Below, piece by piece: positions 34,539-44,206 of a DNA stretch of 64,000 nt. Each line of letters begins with the position of its first letter. The first letter of the stretch is position 1. The translations under genes and the position numbers were made by a program. The notes beneath the pieces were generated by a model. It saw nothing but the letters and a program-made list of their open reading frames with translations, searched no databases and was not told the DNA's origin. Origin of the DNA: Novosphingobium sp. KCTC 2891 (GTDB taxonomy: Bacteria; Pseudomonadota; Alphaproteobacteria; Sphingomonadales; Sphingomonadaceae); the NCBI RefSeq assembly GCF_025938155.1, contig NZ_JAPCZG010000003.1, positions 1 to 64,000 of the forward strand. The letters run 5' to 3'.

Positions 34539-35225
34539 ATGAACGAAAGCGCGACTTATGCCGAGATCGTGACCGGCCGGCGCAGCATCCGGGGCTTCAA
34601 GCCGGACCCGGTCCCGCGTGCGGTCATCGAGGAGGTGCTCGCGCTCGCGATCCGCGCGCCGTCCTCGCACAACACGCAGCCGTGGAACTTCACGGTGGTG
34701 GCGGGCGAGCCGCTCGACCGCATCCGCGCCGAGAACACGCGCCGCAATCTGGAAGGCGTGCCGGATTCGCGCGAGTTCCGCACAGGCGGCGCGATCGGTC
34801 CGCAGCACCGCGAGCGCCAGATCGACGTGGCCAAGCAGCTGTTCGGCGTGATGGGCATCGCCCGCGAGGACAAGGACGGGCGGCTCGACTGGGTGCTGCG
34901 CGGCTTTCGCCAGTTCGATGCGCCGGTCTCGGTGGTGGTGACTTTCGACAAGGTGCTCGAAGGCAGCGACATCGCCCCGTTCGATTGCGGCGCGGTGACC
35001 AACGCGCTGGTCAATGCGGCGTGGTCGAAGGGGCTGGGCTGCGTCATCAACAGCCAGGGCATCATGCAATCCCCGGCGGTGCGCGAGCACGCGGGCATTC
35101 CCGACGATCAGGTGATCATGATCTGCATCGCGATGGGCTGGCCGGACGAAAGCTTCCCCGCCAACACGGTCGTCTCGCACCGCAAGACGGTGGCTGAGGC
35201 AGCGCGATTCGTCGGCTTCGACTGA
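34539..35225 (+). CDS. Nitroreductase-family FMN oxidoreductase
   Basis: 228 residues. FMN-phosphate motif RRSIRGFKPDPVP (14-26), then APSSHNTQPWNFTVV, and the C-terminal PFDCGAVTNALVNAAWSKGLGCVINSQG with AMGWPDESFPAN, matching NfnB/PnbA-like nitroreductases. GGGAGAAAAAAGG before ATG 34539. Probably reduces nitroaromatics, quinones or enones with NAD(P)H. A TetR-like palindrome lies upstream, suggesting induction by its substrate (inference). Confidence 0.88.
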   Translation: MNESATYAEIVTGRRSIRGFKPDPVPRAVIEEVLALAIRAPSSHNTQPWNFTVVAGEPLDRIRAENTRRNLEGVPDSREFRTGGAIGPQHRERQIDVAKQLFGVMGIAREDKDGRLDWVLRGFRQFDAPVSVVVTFDKVLEGSDIAPFDCGAVTNALVNAAWSKGLGCVINSQGIMQSPAVREHAGIPDDQVIMICIAMGWPDESFPANTVVSHRKTVAEAARFVGFD

Positions 35226-35273
35226 GCGCCGGCGGCTCCCGGTCCCCAGCTCTGGGCCGTCAGCTCTCGGCCG

Positions 35274-36107
35274 TCACCCCTCCGCCATCCACGCGGCGAA
35301 GGCATCCTTCCAGTCGGGGTGCCAGCGTGACAGGGCGGGGCGGCCCTCGGTGATGTCGTGCGCGTTCCACAGCACGCGGCGGCGGTCGGTTTCCCAGGTC
35401 GTCTCATTGTCGAGGCACCAGAGGTAGAATGCCTGCCGTCCGATGCCGTCCAGCATCGTCTCCACCACCTGCTCGGGCGTCCATGCCGATGCAGGCTTTT
35501 CCGCGACATGACGGCGGGTCATGCCGGTGAACGTGAAGCCGGGGACCAGCAGGTGCGCGGTGACGCGGGTGCCGGTCTTTTCGCGCAGGGTGTGCGCCAG
35601 CCCTTCGGTCAGCGATTTCACCGCCGACTTGGACACGTTGTAGGCGGTGTTGCCGGGCGGCTGGGTGATGCCCTGCTTCGACCCGGTGTTGACGACAAGG
35701 CCCGGTGCATCGCCCTCGGCTATCGCCGGGACGAAGGCCTGCACGCCGTGGACCACGCCCATCAGGTTGATGTCCAGCAGGCGGTCCCACGCATCGAAGT
35801 TGGACAGCGCATCGCCGCCATTGCCGATCGCGGCATTGTTCATCACCACGGCCGCCGGGCCGCTGCGCGCCATCAGGCTTTCGGCCAGCGCGGACATCGC
35901 GGCGCGGTCTGCGACGTCGACATCGTGGACGGCCTGCGCCCCGAATTCGGCGCGGGCGCTATCCAGCGCGGCGGGATCACGGTCGATGATGGCAAGCTCC
36001 ATGCCGAAGCCCGCGAAAGCGCGCGCGGCGGCCAGGCCGATGCCGTTTCCGCCGCCCGTGACGACGGCCAGCCGGCCGGGGGTGATCGCGGGGTGGGGGG
36101 CGTTCAT
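35274..36107 (-). CDS. Short-chain dehydrogenase/reductase
   Basis: 277 residues. TGGGNGIG (17-24), Asp-containing NAD pocket (IDRDPAA), NNAA, Ser in VNTGSKQG and YNVSK catalytic pair. The C-terminal half is long (FYLWCLDNETTWETDRRRVLWNAHDITEGRPALSRWHPDW), characteristic of a subgroup found in sphingomonad catabolic clusters. AAAGG precedes ATG 36107. Convergent with the nitroreductase; a 59-nt gap separates it from the upstream unknown gene on the same strand. Substrate unknown. Confidence 0.88.
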   Translation of the reverse strand: MNAPHPAITPGRLAVVTGGGNGIGLAAARAFAGFGMELAIIDRDPAALDSARAEFGAQAVHDVDVADRAAMSALAESLMARSGPAAVVMNNAAIGNGGDALSNFDAWDRLLDINLMGVVHGVQAFVPAIAEGDAPGLVVNTGSKQGITQPPGNTAYNVSKSAVKSLTEGLAHTLREKTGTRVTAHLLVPGFTFTGMTRRHVAEKPASAWTPEQVVETMLDGIGRQAFYLWCLDNETTWETDRRRVLWNAHDITEGRPALSRWHPDWKDAFAAWMAEG

Positions 36108-36166
36108 GGTGCTGCCTTTCTCACGAAGCGATCCGCCGGACCGTCTGGCTAGAGGAATACCTCGCC

Positions 36167-36613
36167 TCAGCCGATGGCCGCAAGGTCCGGTTCCACCCAG
36201 CCGCGCCGGGCTTCGATGCTGAACAGACGTTCGCGAGTGTAGAAGCACAGCGGCCAGTCGCGTGGGGCAATCGGGCTGGCGAGCAGCGCGTTGACCGCAT
36301 CGACCAGCGGCAGGTCGGCGGGCAGCGTTTCGGCAAAGGCGCGCACACCGCGCGCGTAAAGCTGGGTCAGCGTCTCGTGGTAGCCCGCGCTGTCGGTATT
36401 TTCGCCGCCCACGGCCAGGTTGTAGCCGCTGATGATCGCGGGGAGATCGCGCTCGGGCACGATTTCGGGATGTTCGCGCAGCAGCGTCAGGCAGGCGGCG
36501 AGGTGGGCCTCGTGGGTCCATTCCTCCTTGGGCAGCGAGCGGTCGAGCAGGCCGTGGGTGACGCGGCGCGCGGCCGCATCGGAAGCGAAGGGGCGAATCG
36601 GGTGGTCGGTCAT
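36167..36613 (-). CDS. Conserved protein of unknown function (WTHEAH motif)
   Basis: 148 residues; I recognise no named family. Visible features are WTHEAHLAACLTLLREHPE (32-50), GYNLAVGGENTDSAGYHETLTQLYARGVRAF (63-93) and CFYTRERLFSIEARRGWVEPDLA at the C terminus. Mostly helical, soluble, with conserved-looking HEAH and YHET histidines that could bind metal. No signal peptide. ATG 36613 is the only start that keeps the whole domain. Located between pckA and an SDR on the same strand, after a terminator, so probably transcribed with the SDR. Confidence 0.7.
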   Translation of the reverse strand: MTDHPIRPFASDAAARRVTHGLLDRSLPKEEWTHEAHLAACLTLLREHPEIVPERDLPAIISGYNLAVGGENTDSAGYHETLTQLYARGVRAFAETLPADLPLVDAVNALLASPIAPRDWPLCFYTRERLFSIEARRGWVEPDLAAIG

Positions 36614-36640
36614 CGTGCAGCCTTCGCGAGAATGTGGGAG

Positions 36641-36679
36641 CGCTAAAAAGGAAAAGGCCCCGCCCGGTGGGCGGAGCCT
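36641..36679 (-). terminator. Terminator after pckA
   Basis: On the minus strand AGGCTCCGCCC-ACC-GGGCGGGGCCT forms an 11-bp stem with one mismatch, followed by TTTTCCTTTTTA. It lies about 50 nt past the pckA stop. Confidence 0.8.
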
Positions 36680-36725
36680 CTTTCCTGCATCAGTCGGGCG
36701 TCCCTGGCGGGACGCTGCCGTTTGC

Positions 36726-38330
36726 TCAGGCGGCGACGGGCGCAGCCTGGCGGACCGATTCGTCGACGTGATCGGCAAACTGCTCGAAGTTGTCGATGAA
36801 CTTGCGGACCAGGTCCTGCGCGGTCTTGTCGTATTCAGCAGCGTCGGCCCAGGCGCCGCGCGGATCGAGCAGCTTGCTGTCCACGCCCTGCACTTCGACC
36901 GGCACTTCGAAGCCGAAGTTCGGATCTTCGCGGAACTCGGCGCCGTTCAGGCTGCCGTCGAGCGCCGCGTTGAGCAGCGCGCGGGTCGCCTTGATCGGCA
37001 TGCGCTTGATGCCTTCCATGGTGGCCTTGCCGCCCGACCAGCCGGTGTTGACCAGCCAGCACTTCACGCCGCCCTTGGCGATGCGCTCCTTCAGCAGGTT
37101 GCCATAGACCGACGGGTGGCGCGGCATGAACGGCGCGCCGAAGCAGGTCGAGAACGTGGCTTCCGGCTCGGTCACGCCGATCTCGGTGCCCGCGACGCGC
37201 GCGGTGTAGCCCGAGAGGAAGTGGTACATCGCCTGATCGGGCGTGAGACGCGCGATCGGAGGCAGCACGCCATAGGCGTCGGCGGTGAGGAAGATCAGGT
37301 TCGCGGGCACCGGGCCCAGGTTCTTTTCCGACGCGTTCGGGATGAAGTCGATCGGGTAGGAACCGCGGCTGTTTTCGGCGAGGCTGTTGTCGTCGAGGTC
37401 GATCTGGCGAGTCGCCGGGTCGATCACGACGTTTTCCAGCACGGTGCCGAAACGCTTGGTCGTGGCGAAGATTTCCGGTTCGGCTTCGGCCGAGAGGCGG
37501 ATCATCTTGGCGTAGCAACCGCCTTCGAAGTTGAACACGGCGGTGTCGGACCAGCCATGCTCGTCGTCACCGATCAGGGTGCGGCTGGCGTCTGCCGAAA
37601 GCGTGGTCTTGCCGGTGCCCGAAAGGCCGAAGAACACGGCGGTCTTGCCGTCGGGGCCGATGTTGGCCGAGCAGTGCATGGGCATGACGCCCTTCACCGG
37701 CAGCAGGTAGTTGAGGATGCCGAACACCGACTTCTTCATCTCGCCGGCATAGGCGGTGCCGCCGATCAGGATCAGCTTCTCGGTGAAGTTGACCGCAACC
37801 ACGGTCTCGCTGCGCGAACCATGGCGTTCCGGATCTGCGCGGAAGCTGGGCAGGTCGATGATGGTGTATTCGGGCACGAACGCGGCGAGTTCATCGGCCG
37901 TGGGGCGCACCAGCAGGGTGCGGATGAACTGGTTGTGCCACGCGAATTCGTTGATCACGCGCACCTTGACGCGGTGTTCCGGCTGCGAGCCGCCGAACAG
38001 GTCGGCGACGTAGAGCTTGTCCTTCTCGCCCAGCGCCTTGACGAAGTCTGCCTTCAGCGCGGCGAAGTGCTCGGGCGTCATCGGGACGTTGGTCTTGCCC
38101 CACCAGACGGTGTTTTCCGTCTCGGCGTCGCGGACGATGAACTTGTCCTTCGCGGAGCGACCGGTGTGCTTGCCGGTGGTGACGACCAGCGGGCCGTCAG
38201 CCGCGAGCAGTCCCTCGCCATTGCGGACGGCGTGTTCCACCAGCTGCGGGGTGCCGAGGTTGGCAAACAGCTGTGCCGGCTCGGGGTAACCCTGCTGCGA
38301 AAGCGAAACGTTCAGGCTGGTATCGGACAC
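36726..38330 (-). CDS. pckA: Phosphoenolpyruvate carboxykinase (ATP)
   Basis: 534 residues from GTG 38330. GGGAGG lies 6 nt before this GTG, and the length then fits the family (530-540); the frame is open to 38387. Motifs: [17 protein letters not shown], the PEPCK-specific [16 protein letters not shown]-loop [12 protein letters not shown] and metal-binding GDDEHGW, plus the NTGWSGG block. It makes PEP from oxaloacetate and ATP in gluconeogenesis. It diverges from chvI, as in many Alphaproteobacteria where ChvI/ChvG affect pckA expression. Confidence 0.96.
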   Translation of the reverse strand: MSDTSLNVSLSQQGYPEPAQLFANLGTPQLVEHAVRNGEGLLAADGPLVVTTGKHTGRSAKDKFIVRDAETENTVWWGKTNVPMTPEHFAALKADFVKALGEKDKLYVADLFGGSQPEHRVKVRVINEFAWHNQFIRTLLVRPTADELAAFVPEYTIIDLPSFRADPERHGSRSETVVAVNFTEKLILIGGTAYAGEMKKSVFGILNYLLPVKGVMPMHCSANIGPDGKTAVFFGLSGTGKTTLSADASRTLIGDDEHGWSDTAVFNFEGGCYAKMIRLSAEAEPEIFATTKRFGTVLENVVIDPATRQIDLDDNSLAENSRGSYPIDFIPNASEKNLGPVPANLIFLTADAYGVLPPIARLTPDQAMYHFLSGYTARVAGTEIGVTEPEATFSTCFGAPFMPRHPSVYGNLLKERIAKGGVKCWLVNTGWSGGKATMEGIKRMPIKATRALLNAALDGSLNGAEFREDPNFGFEVPVEVQGVDSKLLDPRGAWADAAEYDKTAQDLVRKFIDNFEQFADHVDESVRQAAPVAA

Positions 38331-38632
38331 TTCGAGCCTCCCGTTGGCGATCCGGGCCGCAACAGGACGAGTTCCTGCCGCACACACCGATGATCGTCGA
38401 ATACGAATGCGTGATGAATGCCACCGCGCATAGTGGCTGGCCCTTGCTGCGTCAAATGGCGCGAGACAACACAGTTTTTTGCGCGAATGGTTGCACGGAA
38501 TTCAATTGCTCCCTGCCGGGGCCGAGTCGCGCACCCGGTGCCCGGTCGCAACCGGGAATGAGCGGATTGCCAGCACCCGGCGCAGGCAGTAATCCTCGCG
38601 CCCCAGCACTGGACCCCGGTATCGACAGAAGC
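38331..38632. other. Divergent pckA / chvI control region
   Basis: A 302-bp non-coding gap. It contains the pckA promoter candidate (38427-38455), an AT-richer stretch around 38466-38510 and GC-rich repeats of CCCGGT/CCGGTGC type near chvI. Frames open across it are continuations of neighbours. I see no terminator or small RNA signature. Confidence 0.5.
38427..38455 (-). promoter_or_regulatory. Putative sigma-70 promoter of pckA
   Basis: On the minus strand TTGACG (38455-38450), 17-nt spacer, TATGCG (38432-38427). It is directed at pckA with a leader of about 90 nt. Match quality is moderate. Confidence 0.4.
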
Positions 38633-39406
38633 ATGGCCAACAGCCCCTCCGCCAGCCCGGATGCGCCGCCCGCCAGCGCTGCCCCCCATGTCATCGCGCT
38701 GGTCGACGATGACCGCAACATCCTCACCACGCTTTCGATCGCGTTGCAGGCGGAGGGATTCGCCACCCGCGTCTACAGCGATGGATCGACCGCGTTGCGC
38801 GCCCTGCTGGACAATCCGCCCGATCTTGTGGTCTGCGACATCAAGATGCCGCGCATGGACGGGCTGGAACTGCTCAGCCGCCTGCGCGAAAAAAGCCCGC
38901 TGCCGCTCATCTTCCTGACCAGCAAGGACGACGAGGCGGACGAGGCGCAGGGCCTGTCCATGGGCGCGGACGACTATATCGCCAAGCCCTTCAGCCAGCG
39001 GCTGCTGATCGCCCGGATCCGCGCGATCCTGCGGCGAAGCGAGATCGTGCGCGCCGGCAAGCTGGAGGGCGACGGCGCCGGGATCGACGGGCCGCCGTTG
39101 CCCGAACCCATTCGCCGCGGCCTGCTGACGATGGACCCGGCGCGGCACCTGGTGGAATGGAACGGCGAACCGGTGTCGCTGACCGTCACCGAGTTCCTGA
39201 TCCTGGAAGCGCTGGCGATGCGGCCGGGCGTGGTCAAGACGCGCAACCAGCTGATGGATGCGGCGTACCATGATGACGTGTTCGTCGACGACCGCACCAT
39301 CGACAGCCACATCAAGCGCCTGCGCCGCAAGTTCCGCAGCGTGGACCCGCAGTTCGCCGGAATCGAGACGCTCTACGGCGCGGGCTACAGTTTTGCCGAA
39401 GCCTGA
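38633..39406 (+). CDS. chvI: Response regulator ChvI, OmpR family
   Basis: 257 residues. Receiver domain at 18-135 with acidic pocket DDD (25-27), phospho-acceptor Asp69 in [12 protein letters not shown], Thr/Ser of FLTSKDD and Lys118 in IAKPF. The C-terminal winged helix (about 160-255) ends with [21 protein letters not shown] and [11 protein letters not shown]. The order chvI-chvG-hprK-rapZ-PTS is conserved in Alphaproteobacteria and supports the name. The start ATG 38633 gives a somewhat Ala/Pro-rich N terminus of 18 residues. Controls acid/envelope stress and carbon genes in relatives. Confidence 0.92.
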   Translation: MANSPSASPDAPPASAAPHVIALVDDDRNILTTLSIALQAEGFATRVYSDGSTALRALLDNPPDLVVCDIKMPRMDGLELLSRLREKSPLPLIFLTSKDDEADEAQGLSMGADDYIAKPFSQRLLIARIRAILRRSEIVRAGKLEGDGAGIDGPPLPEPIRRGLLTMDPARHLVEWNGEPVSLTVTEFLILEALAMRPGVVKTRNQLMDAAYHDDVFVDDRTIDSHIKRLRRKFRSVDPQFAGIETLYGAGYSFAEA

Positions 39407-40967
39407 CCGCTCGTGGCCGTCGGGCCTGCGCCATCTGCGCACGCGCGGCGTTTCGCTGACCACCCGCATTCTTGCGGTCAACGTGATCGCGCTGGCGCTG
39501 CTGGCAGGCAGTTTTTTCTACCTCGACAGCTACCGCAAGCAGCTGCTGTCGGAACGCTTCAAGCTGGCCCGCGCCGAAGCGGAGATCGCCGCCGACGCGT
39601 TGGACGGTGCCGATTCGCGCCAGCGCCGCGCGCTGCTGGCGCGAATCGGCACCGAGCAGAAGCTGCGCCTGACGCTTTACGATGCGCGCGGGCACCTGCT
39701 GGAGGACAGCTTCCAGCTGGCCGCGCCCTCGTTCGCTTTCGTCGATCCCGCCAGCGAGCCGTGGTACCAGCAGGCCGCGCGCGGGCTGGACCGGGGTGTC
39801 GATTTCGTCGTGGGCGCGCCGATGATCGAGCGTTACCGTGAGCCGCCCCAGCCGGGCGCTGCCAACTGGCCGGAAATCGCCCGTGCCCGCGCCGCCCGGC
39901 GCACCGAAGTCTACTTGCGCTATGCGCCCGACCGCACACCCGTGATCACAGCCGCCGCTCCGGTCGGGGGCGAGGGGGAGATGCTGCTGTCGATGCGCAA
40001 CGCGCTCGATATCACCCAGGCCGTGCGCGATGCGCGGCAGACGCTGGTCATCATCATCGGCCTCGCGCTGCTGGCGTCGATCCAGCTGTCGCTGTTCCTG
40101 GCGCGCACCATCGTCCAGCCGCTGCGCGCGCTGGTGCGCGCGGCGGTGCGGGTGAGGCTGGGGCGCGAGCGCGAGGTGGTGGTGCCGCGCCTGCCCGACC
40201 GGCGTGACGAGATCGGCCTGCTGGCGCGCGCGATTTCCGACATGACCAATGCGCTGCGGCAGAAGATCGACGCGGTCGAAAGCTTCGCGGCCGATGTGGC
40301 GCACGAGCTCAAGAACCCGCTCGCCTCGCTCGCCAGCGCGCTCGAAGCGATGGACAAGGTGGAAGACCCGGCACTGCGCCGCCAACTGGCCGACATCGCC
40401 ACGCACGATGTCCAGCGGATCGATCGTCTCATCACCGAGATCGCCGATGCCAGCCGGATCGACGCCGAGCTTTCGCGTGCCACCTTTGCCGATCTCGATC
40501 TTGCGGTGCTGGCGGGGCAGGTCGTGGGCGCGCGCGGGGCGCGGCCCGACCAGCGCGGGGATTGCCCGATCCGGTTCTTCCGCGGCGATGGTCCCGCCAT
40601 GGTGCGCGGCGATGCGCTGCGGCTGGAGCGCGTGCTCGACAACCTGCTCGACAACGCTGCCTCGTTTGCGCCGGCCGGCAGCGTGGTGGATGTCGCGGTG
40701 GAAAGCGCCGGAGGCCGCGTGCGCCTGACCGTGGCCGACCACGGCCCCGGCATTCCTGCCGCCGAGCGGGAAAAGGTTTTCGAGCGATTTCATTCGGTTC
40801 GCCCAGCCGATGAGGCCTTCGGCGCGCACAGCGGCCTTGGCCTCGCCATTGCGCGCACGATCGCCGAGGCGCATGACGGCACACTGGTTATCGCCGACAG
40901 GCCGGACGGTGCGGCGGGAGCCTGTCTGGTGCTCGAACTGCCGCTGGCCGGCGAGGAGGAAGAATGA
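39393..40967 (+). CDS. chvG: Sensor histidine kinase ChvG
   Basis: 524 residues if TTG 39393 is the start. No ATG or GTG lies in frame between the chvI stop and TM1, so a TTG start overlapping chvI by 14 nt is the best choice. TM1 [24 protein letters not shown], a periplasmic sensor of about 200 residues, TM2 [25 protein letters not shown] ([20 protein letters not shown]), DHp with phospho-His in [15 protein letters not shown], and ATPase motifs [14 protein letters not shown] and [15 protein letters not shown] overlap with hprK. Confidence 0.9.
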   Translation: MPKPDRSWPSGLRHLRTRGVSLTTRILAVNVIALALLAGSFFYLDSYRKQLLSERFKLARAEAEIAADALDGADSRQRRALLARIGTEQKLRLTLYDARGHLLEDSFQLAAPSFAFVDPASEPWYQQAARGLDRGVDFVVGAPMIERYREPPQPGAANWPEIARARAARRTEVYLRYAPDRTPVITAAAPVGGEGEMLLSMRNALDITQAVRDARQTLVIIIGLALLASIQLSLFLARTIVQPLRALVRAAVRVRLGREREVVVPRLPDRRDEIGLLARAISDMTNALRQKIDAVESFAADVAHELKNPLASLASALEAMDKVEDPALRRQLADIATHDVQRIDRLITEIADASRIDAELSRATFADLDLAVLAGQVVGARGARPDQRGDCPIRFFRGDGPAMVRGDALRLERVLDNLLDNAASFAPAGSVVDVAVESAGGRVRLTVADHGPGIPAAEREKVFERFHSVRPADEAFGAHSGLGLAIARTIAEAHDGTLVIADRPDGAAGACLVLELPLAGEEEE

Positions 40968-41404
40968 CGCTGGGCCTTGGGGGGCAACCGCACCACGCGA
41001 CCTGCGTCATGCTTGGCCGCCGCGCCGTGCTGATCGAGGGCGCGCCGGGCGCGGGCAAGTCCAGCCTGGCGCTCGCCCTGATCGACCGTGGCGGGATTCT
41101 CGTCGGAGACGACGGGGTGCTGCTCGATGTAGAGGGCGCGCAACTGCTGGCCAGCCCGCATCCCAACATCGCGGGCAAGCTGGAGGTGCGCAATCTCGGC
41201 ATCATCGAGGTGCCGTCCGTGGTGGCCGCGCCGGTCGCACTGGTGATCGCGCTCGACATGGGCGCGCCGCGCTTCATCTCGGCGGCGGAAACGGCAATAC
41301 GCGCGGGCTGTCCGCTGCCGCTGGTCCGGCTCTATCCCGATACTCCGGTGCTTGCCCTGCGCGCCGAACTGGCGCTGCGCCAGTATGGCCTGCCAGAGGA
41401 CTGA
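40964..41404 (+). CDS. hprK: Short-form HPr kinase/phosphorylase
   Basis: 146 residues, only the C-terminal catalytic domain of Firmicute HprK, as is usual in Alphaproteobacteria. P-loop GAPGAGKSSLALAL (26-39), the HPr-binding region GILVGDDGVLLD and the HprK signature GKLEVRNLGIIEVP. It phosphorylates HPr on Ser to adjust PTS regulatory output. ATG overlaps the chvG stop by 4 nt. Confidence 0.93.
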   Translation: MTLGLGGQPHHATCVMLGRRAVLIEGAPGAGKSSLALALIDRGGILVGDDGVLLDVEGAQLLASPHPNIAGKLEVRNLGIIEVPSVVAAPVALVIALDMGAPRFISAAETAIRAGCPLPLVRLYPDTPVLALRAELALRQYGLPED

Positions 41405-41528
41405 GCCGGAAGGCTGGGGCGGGGAACTGAGGTAGGGCAGCCACACCCGGCAGACTACCGGAACGTTACCCTGCGCCTCGTTCGCAACCGGGCTTCCCTT
41501 CGCCGGGGCGAAAGCGCAAACGTTCCAC

Positions 41529-42452
41529 ATGGTCGCCGAATCGCAAGAATCCCCCCAGCGCATCCTGCTGGTTACCGGTGTGCTGGGCGCTGGAAAAACC
41601 ACGGCCTTGCGCACGTTCGAGGACATGGGCTGGGAAGCGATCGACAATTTCCCGATCCGCCTGCTCGACCGACTGCTGGAAACCGAACCGGGGTCCGCCC
41701 GGCTCGAAGCGGGCGCACCGCTCGCCATCGGCTTCGACACGCGCACCCGCGGATTCGATCCGCTGACCACGATCGAGCGCGTCAACAAGCTGGCGGGGCG
41801 GCCCGACCTTGCGATCAGCACGCTGTTCCTGGATTGCGGCGGCGCCGAACTGGAGCGTCGCTTCAACGAGACCCGCCGCCGCCATCCGATGAGCGCGGAC
41901 AAGCCCGCTGTCGCCGGGATTTCCGCCGAACGCGAATTGCTCGATCCGCTGCGCCGCTGGGCGGACGTGGTCATTTCCACCACGCACTTCACCACCAACG
42001 ATCTGCAACAGGCGATCCGTGCCCAGTTCGGCGACGAAGCGCCCGGCCGCGCGACGCTGACCGTCTCCAGCTTCGGCTTTTCGCGCGGGATGCCGCCGCT
42101 GGCAGACCTTGTGTTCGACATGCGCTTTCTGGCGAACCCGCACTGGGTCGATGAGTTGCGCCCGCTGACCGGCCGGGATGCACCGGTGGGCGAATATATC
42201 CGCCAGGATCCGGCATTTGAGGAAGCGTTTGTGCGGATTCGCGACCTGCTGCTGCTGGTGCTTCCGCGCTTCGAGGCGCAGGGCAAGGCATACGTCAACG
42301 TGGCGTTCGGTTGTACCGGAGGGAAACACCGCTCGGTCTACATGGCGGAACAGATCGCTTCCGCCTTGCGCGGCGCGGGATTTTCACCCACATTATTGCA
42401 TCGCAACCTGGCTTCGCGCACCGCCGACCACGTCGAAGGCGCGCAAGTGTGA
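41529..42452 (+). CDS. rapZ: RapZ-family nucleotide-binding / RNase adapter protein
   Basis: 307 residues. P-loop GVLGAGKTTALRTFEDMGWEAIDNFPI (17-43), Asp-rich GFDTRTRGFD (Walker B region), and the C-terminal domain FGCTGGKHRSVYMAEQIA, conserved in RapZ/YvcJ. E. coli RapZ senses glucosamine-6-phosphate and guides RNase E cleavage of GlmZ; alphaproteobacterial function is less clear. A 124-nt gap separates it from hprK. Confidence 0.93.
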   Translation: MVAESQESPQRILLVTGVLGAGKTTALRTFEDMGWEAIDNFPIRLLDRLLETEPGSARLEAGAPLAIGFDTRTRGFDPLTTIERVNKLAGRPDLAISTLFLDCGGAELERRFNETRRRHPMSADKPAVAGISAERELLDPLRRWADVVISTTHFTTNDLQQAIRAQFGDEAPGRATLTVSSFGFSRGMPPLADLVFDMRFLANPHWVDELRPLTGRDAPVGEYIRQDPAFEEAFVRIRDLLLLVLPRFEAQGKAYVNVAFGCTGGKHRSVYMAEQIASALRGAGFSPTLLHRNLASRTADHVEGAQV

Positions 42453-42612
42453 TGCCGGGGATGATAAAAAAAGGAACCCTCGGGAGGGGGACGGCTCTGG
42501 AAGTTATGCAATCGGATTGCCAGCGTTCAAGCGTGCCCGGTGATTTTGCCAAGCCTGCGTTCAGCCAGGCAGGATCAGGATGCCCGGCCGCACTTCGGAG
42601 CCACTTCCTTCC

Positions 42613-43017
42613 ATGATCGGTCTCATTCTCGTTACCCACGGCGCGTTGGCCGATGAATTCATCCACGCGATGGAACACGTCGTCGGTCGGCAATCCGATG
42701 TCATCGGCGTCTGCATCGGCCCGAACGACGACATGGAGAAACGCCGCAAGGAAATCGCCGACGCGATCCGCCGCGTCGATAGCGGCCACGGCGTCATCAT
42801 CCTGACCGACCTGTTCGGCGGCACGCCTTCCAATCTTGCCATTTCGCTGATGCAGGCGGGCAAGATCGAAGTGATCGCCGGCATCAACCTGCCCATGCTG
42901 ATCCGCCTCGCCAAGGCGCGGACGTGCATGGGCGTGCGAGAAGCGACGGCCGCCGCGCGCGATGCGGGGCGGAACTATATCACGATCGCTTCCGAATTCC
43001 TGGGACAGGACGCGTAA
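42613..43017 (+). CDS. PTS EIIA component, mannose family (regulatory)
   Basis: 134 residues. MIGLILVTHGALADEFIHAMEHVVG with active His9; VIILTDLFGGTPSNLA is the EIIA-Man signature. ATG 42613 is chosen by family alignment over 42580. No EIIB, EIIC or EIID is nearby, so it belongs to a regulatory PTS that receives phosphate from HPr without transporting sugar, a usual alphaproteobacterial arrangement with EI-Ntr elsewhere. Confidence 0.93.
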   Translation: MIGLILVTHGALADEFIHAMEHVVGRQSDVIGVCIGPNDDMEKRRKEIADAIRRVDSGHGVIILTDLFGGTPSNLAISLMQAGKIEVIAGINLPMLIRLAKARTCMGVREATAAARDAGRNYITIASEFLGQDA

Positions 43018-43020
43018 CGA

Positions 43021-43317
43021 ATGGGGGAAAGCGCCTACGTCGCCCGTGAAACGGTGACCATTGTCAACCAGCGGGGCCTGCACGCGCGCGCCAGTGCCAA
43101 GTTCGTCAACGCCGTGGCCAAGCTGCCCGACGGCTTCGACGTGATCGTGGCGAAGGACGGCACCGAGGCCAACGGCGCTTCGATCCTGGGCCTGATGATG
43201 CTGGGCGCCGCCAAGGGCGACAGCGTGGACATCACCGTCGCGGGCGCCGAGGGCGAAGCCGACGCGGTACTGATGAAGCTGGCAGGCCTGGTCAAGGACG
43301 GCTTCGGCGAAGACTGA
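43021..43317 (+). CDS. ptsH: HPr phosphocarrier protein
   Basis: 98 residues. Active-site His21 in NQRGLHARASAKF and the HprK-target Ser54 in NGASILGLMML. It starts 3 nt after the EIIA stop. Phosphate from EI passes to His21 and on to EIIA; Ser54 phosphorylation by HprK should inhibit this. Confidence 0.95.
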   Translation: MGESAYVARETVTIVNQRGLHARASAKFVNAVAKLPDGFDVIVAKDGTEANGASILGLMMLGAAKGDSVDITVAGAEGEADAVLMKLAGLVKDGFGED

Positions 43318-43366
43318 CCGCACGCGGCGGCTTGCGATTGGCGCACCGCTGCCGCAAGGCAGGTCC

Positions 43367-44170
43367 ATGCCTCGCAAGATCATCACCGGCTATTCCAATG
43401 CCACGGTCAAGGCCGTCCGCGCCCTGCGCGACAAGAAGCACCGGCGGCGCGAGGGCAAGTTCCTCGCCGAAGGACTGCGCCTGCTGACGGATGCGCGCGA
43501 AAGCGGCCGCTTGCCCGAAATCCTGCTGATGGCGCAAGGGCGCGAGGAGCACCCGCTGCTGGCCGAACTGGAAGCGGCGGTGGAAGATGCGGGCGGCGAA
43601 GTCATCGAACTGCCGCTCGACCTGCTCGCCAAGGTCACGGGCAAGGACAACCCCCAGGCGGTGGCCGGCGTCTTCGCCGAATGGGATACCTCGCTGGCAC
43701 GGATCGACCGCCATGCCGCGCCGATCTGGCTGGTGGCGCAGGCGATGCGCGATCCCGGCAACCTGGGCACCATGTTGCGCACGGCGGATGCGGTGGGCGC
43801 GGGCGGGCTGATCCTGCTCGACGATTGCGTCGATCCCTTCTCCGTTGAGGCGGTGCGCGCCAGCATGGGCGGCATCTTCACCACAGCGCTGGTGCAGGCG
43901 CGCTGGGACGAATTCCTCGGCTGGTTGCGGCAGGGGGAAGGGCAGCTCGTGGCCGCCAGCTTGCGCGATGCCCAGCCCTATCGCGGTGCGCCCTATGCCG
44001 CGCCATGCTTCGTCATGGTCGGCAACGAATCGCGCGGGCTGCCCGAAGAATACGAGATGGCCTGCGACTTGCGCGTGACGATGCCGATGAAGGGTCGCGC
44101 CGACAGCCTCAATGCCGCAGTGGCGGCGGCGGTGCTGGCCTATGAGGTGCTTGCCGCAGTCGACCGTTAA
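43367..44170 (+). CDS. TrmH/SpoU-family RNA 2'-O-methyltransferase
   Basis: 267 residues. An N-terminal L30e-like substrate-binding domain (ITGYSNATVKAVRALRDKKHRRREGKFLAEGLRLL), then the SPOUT knot domain with IWLVAQAMRDPGNLGTMLRTADAVGAGGLIL, FVMVGNESRGLPEEYE and MPMKGRADSLNAAVAAAVLAYE, the three SpoU motifs. It uses SAM to methylate rRNA or tRNA ribose; the exact target (23S G2251-like or other) is not evident. Confidence 0.9.
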   Translation: MPRKIITGYSNATVKAVRALRDKKHRRREGKFLAEGLRLLTDARESGRLPEILLMAQGREEHPLLAELEAAVEDAGGEVIELPLDLLAKVTGKDNPQAVAGVFAEWDTSLARIDRHAAPIWLVAQAMRDPGNLGTMLRTADAVGAGGLILLDDCVDPFSVEAVRASMGGIFTTALVQARWDEFLGWLRQGEGQLVAASLRDAQPYRGAPYAAPCFVMVGNESRGLPEEYEMACDLRVTMPMKGRADSLNAAVAAAVLAYEVLAAVDR

Positions 44171-44206
44171 TTCGGGGATCAGGCTAAGTGGTATAACCTG
44201 CCTTCC

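Noticed and set aside
36432..38393. 653-residue plus-strand frame across pckA
   Set aside because: Shadow of pckA; no similarity features and no start signal.
41405..41528. Small gene between hprK and rapZ
   Set aside because: No frame with a start, ribosome site and sensible protein was found in the 124-nt gap.
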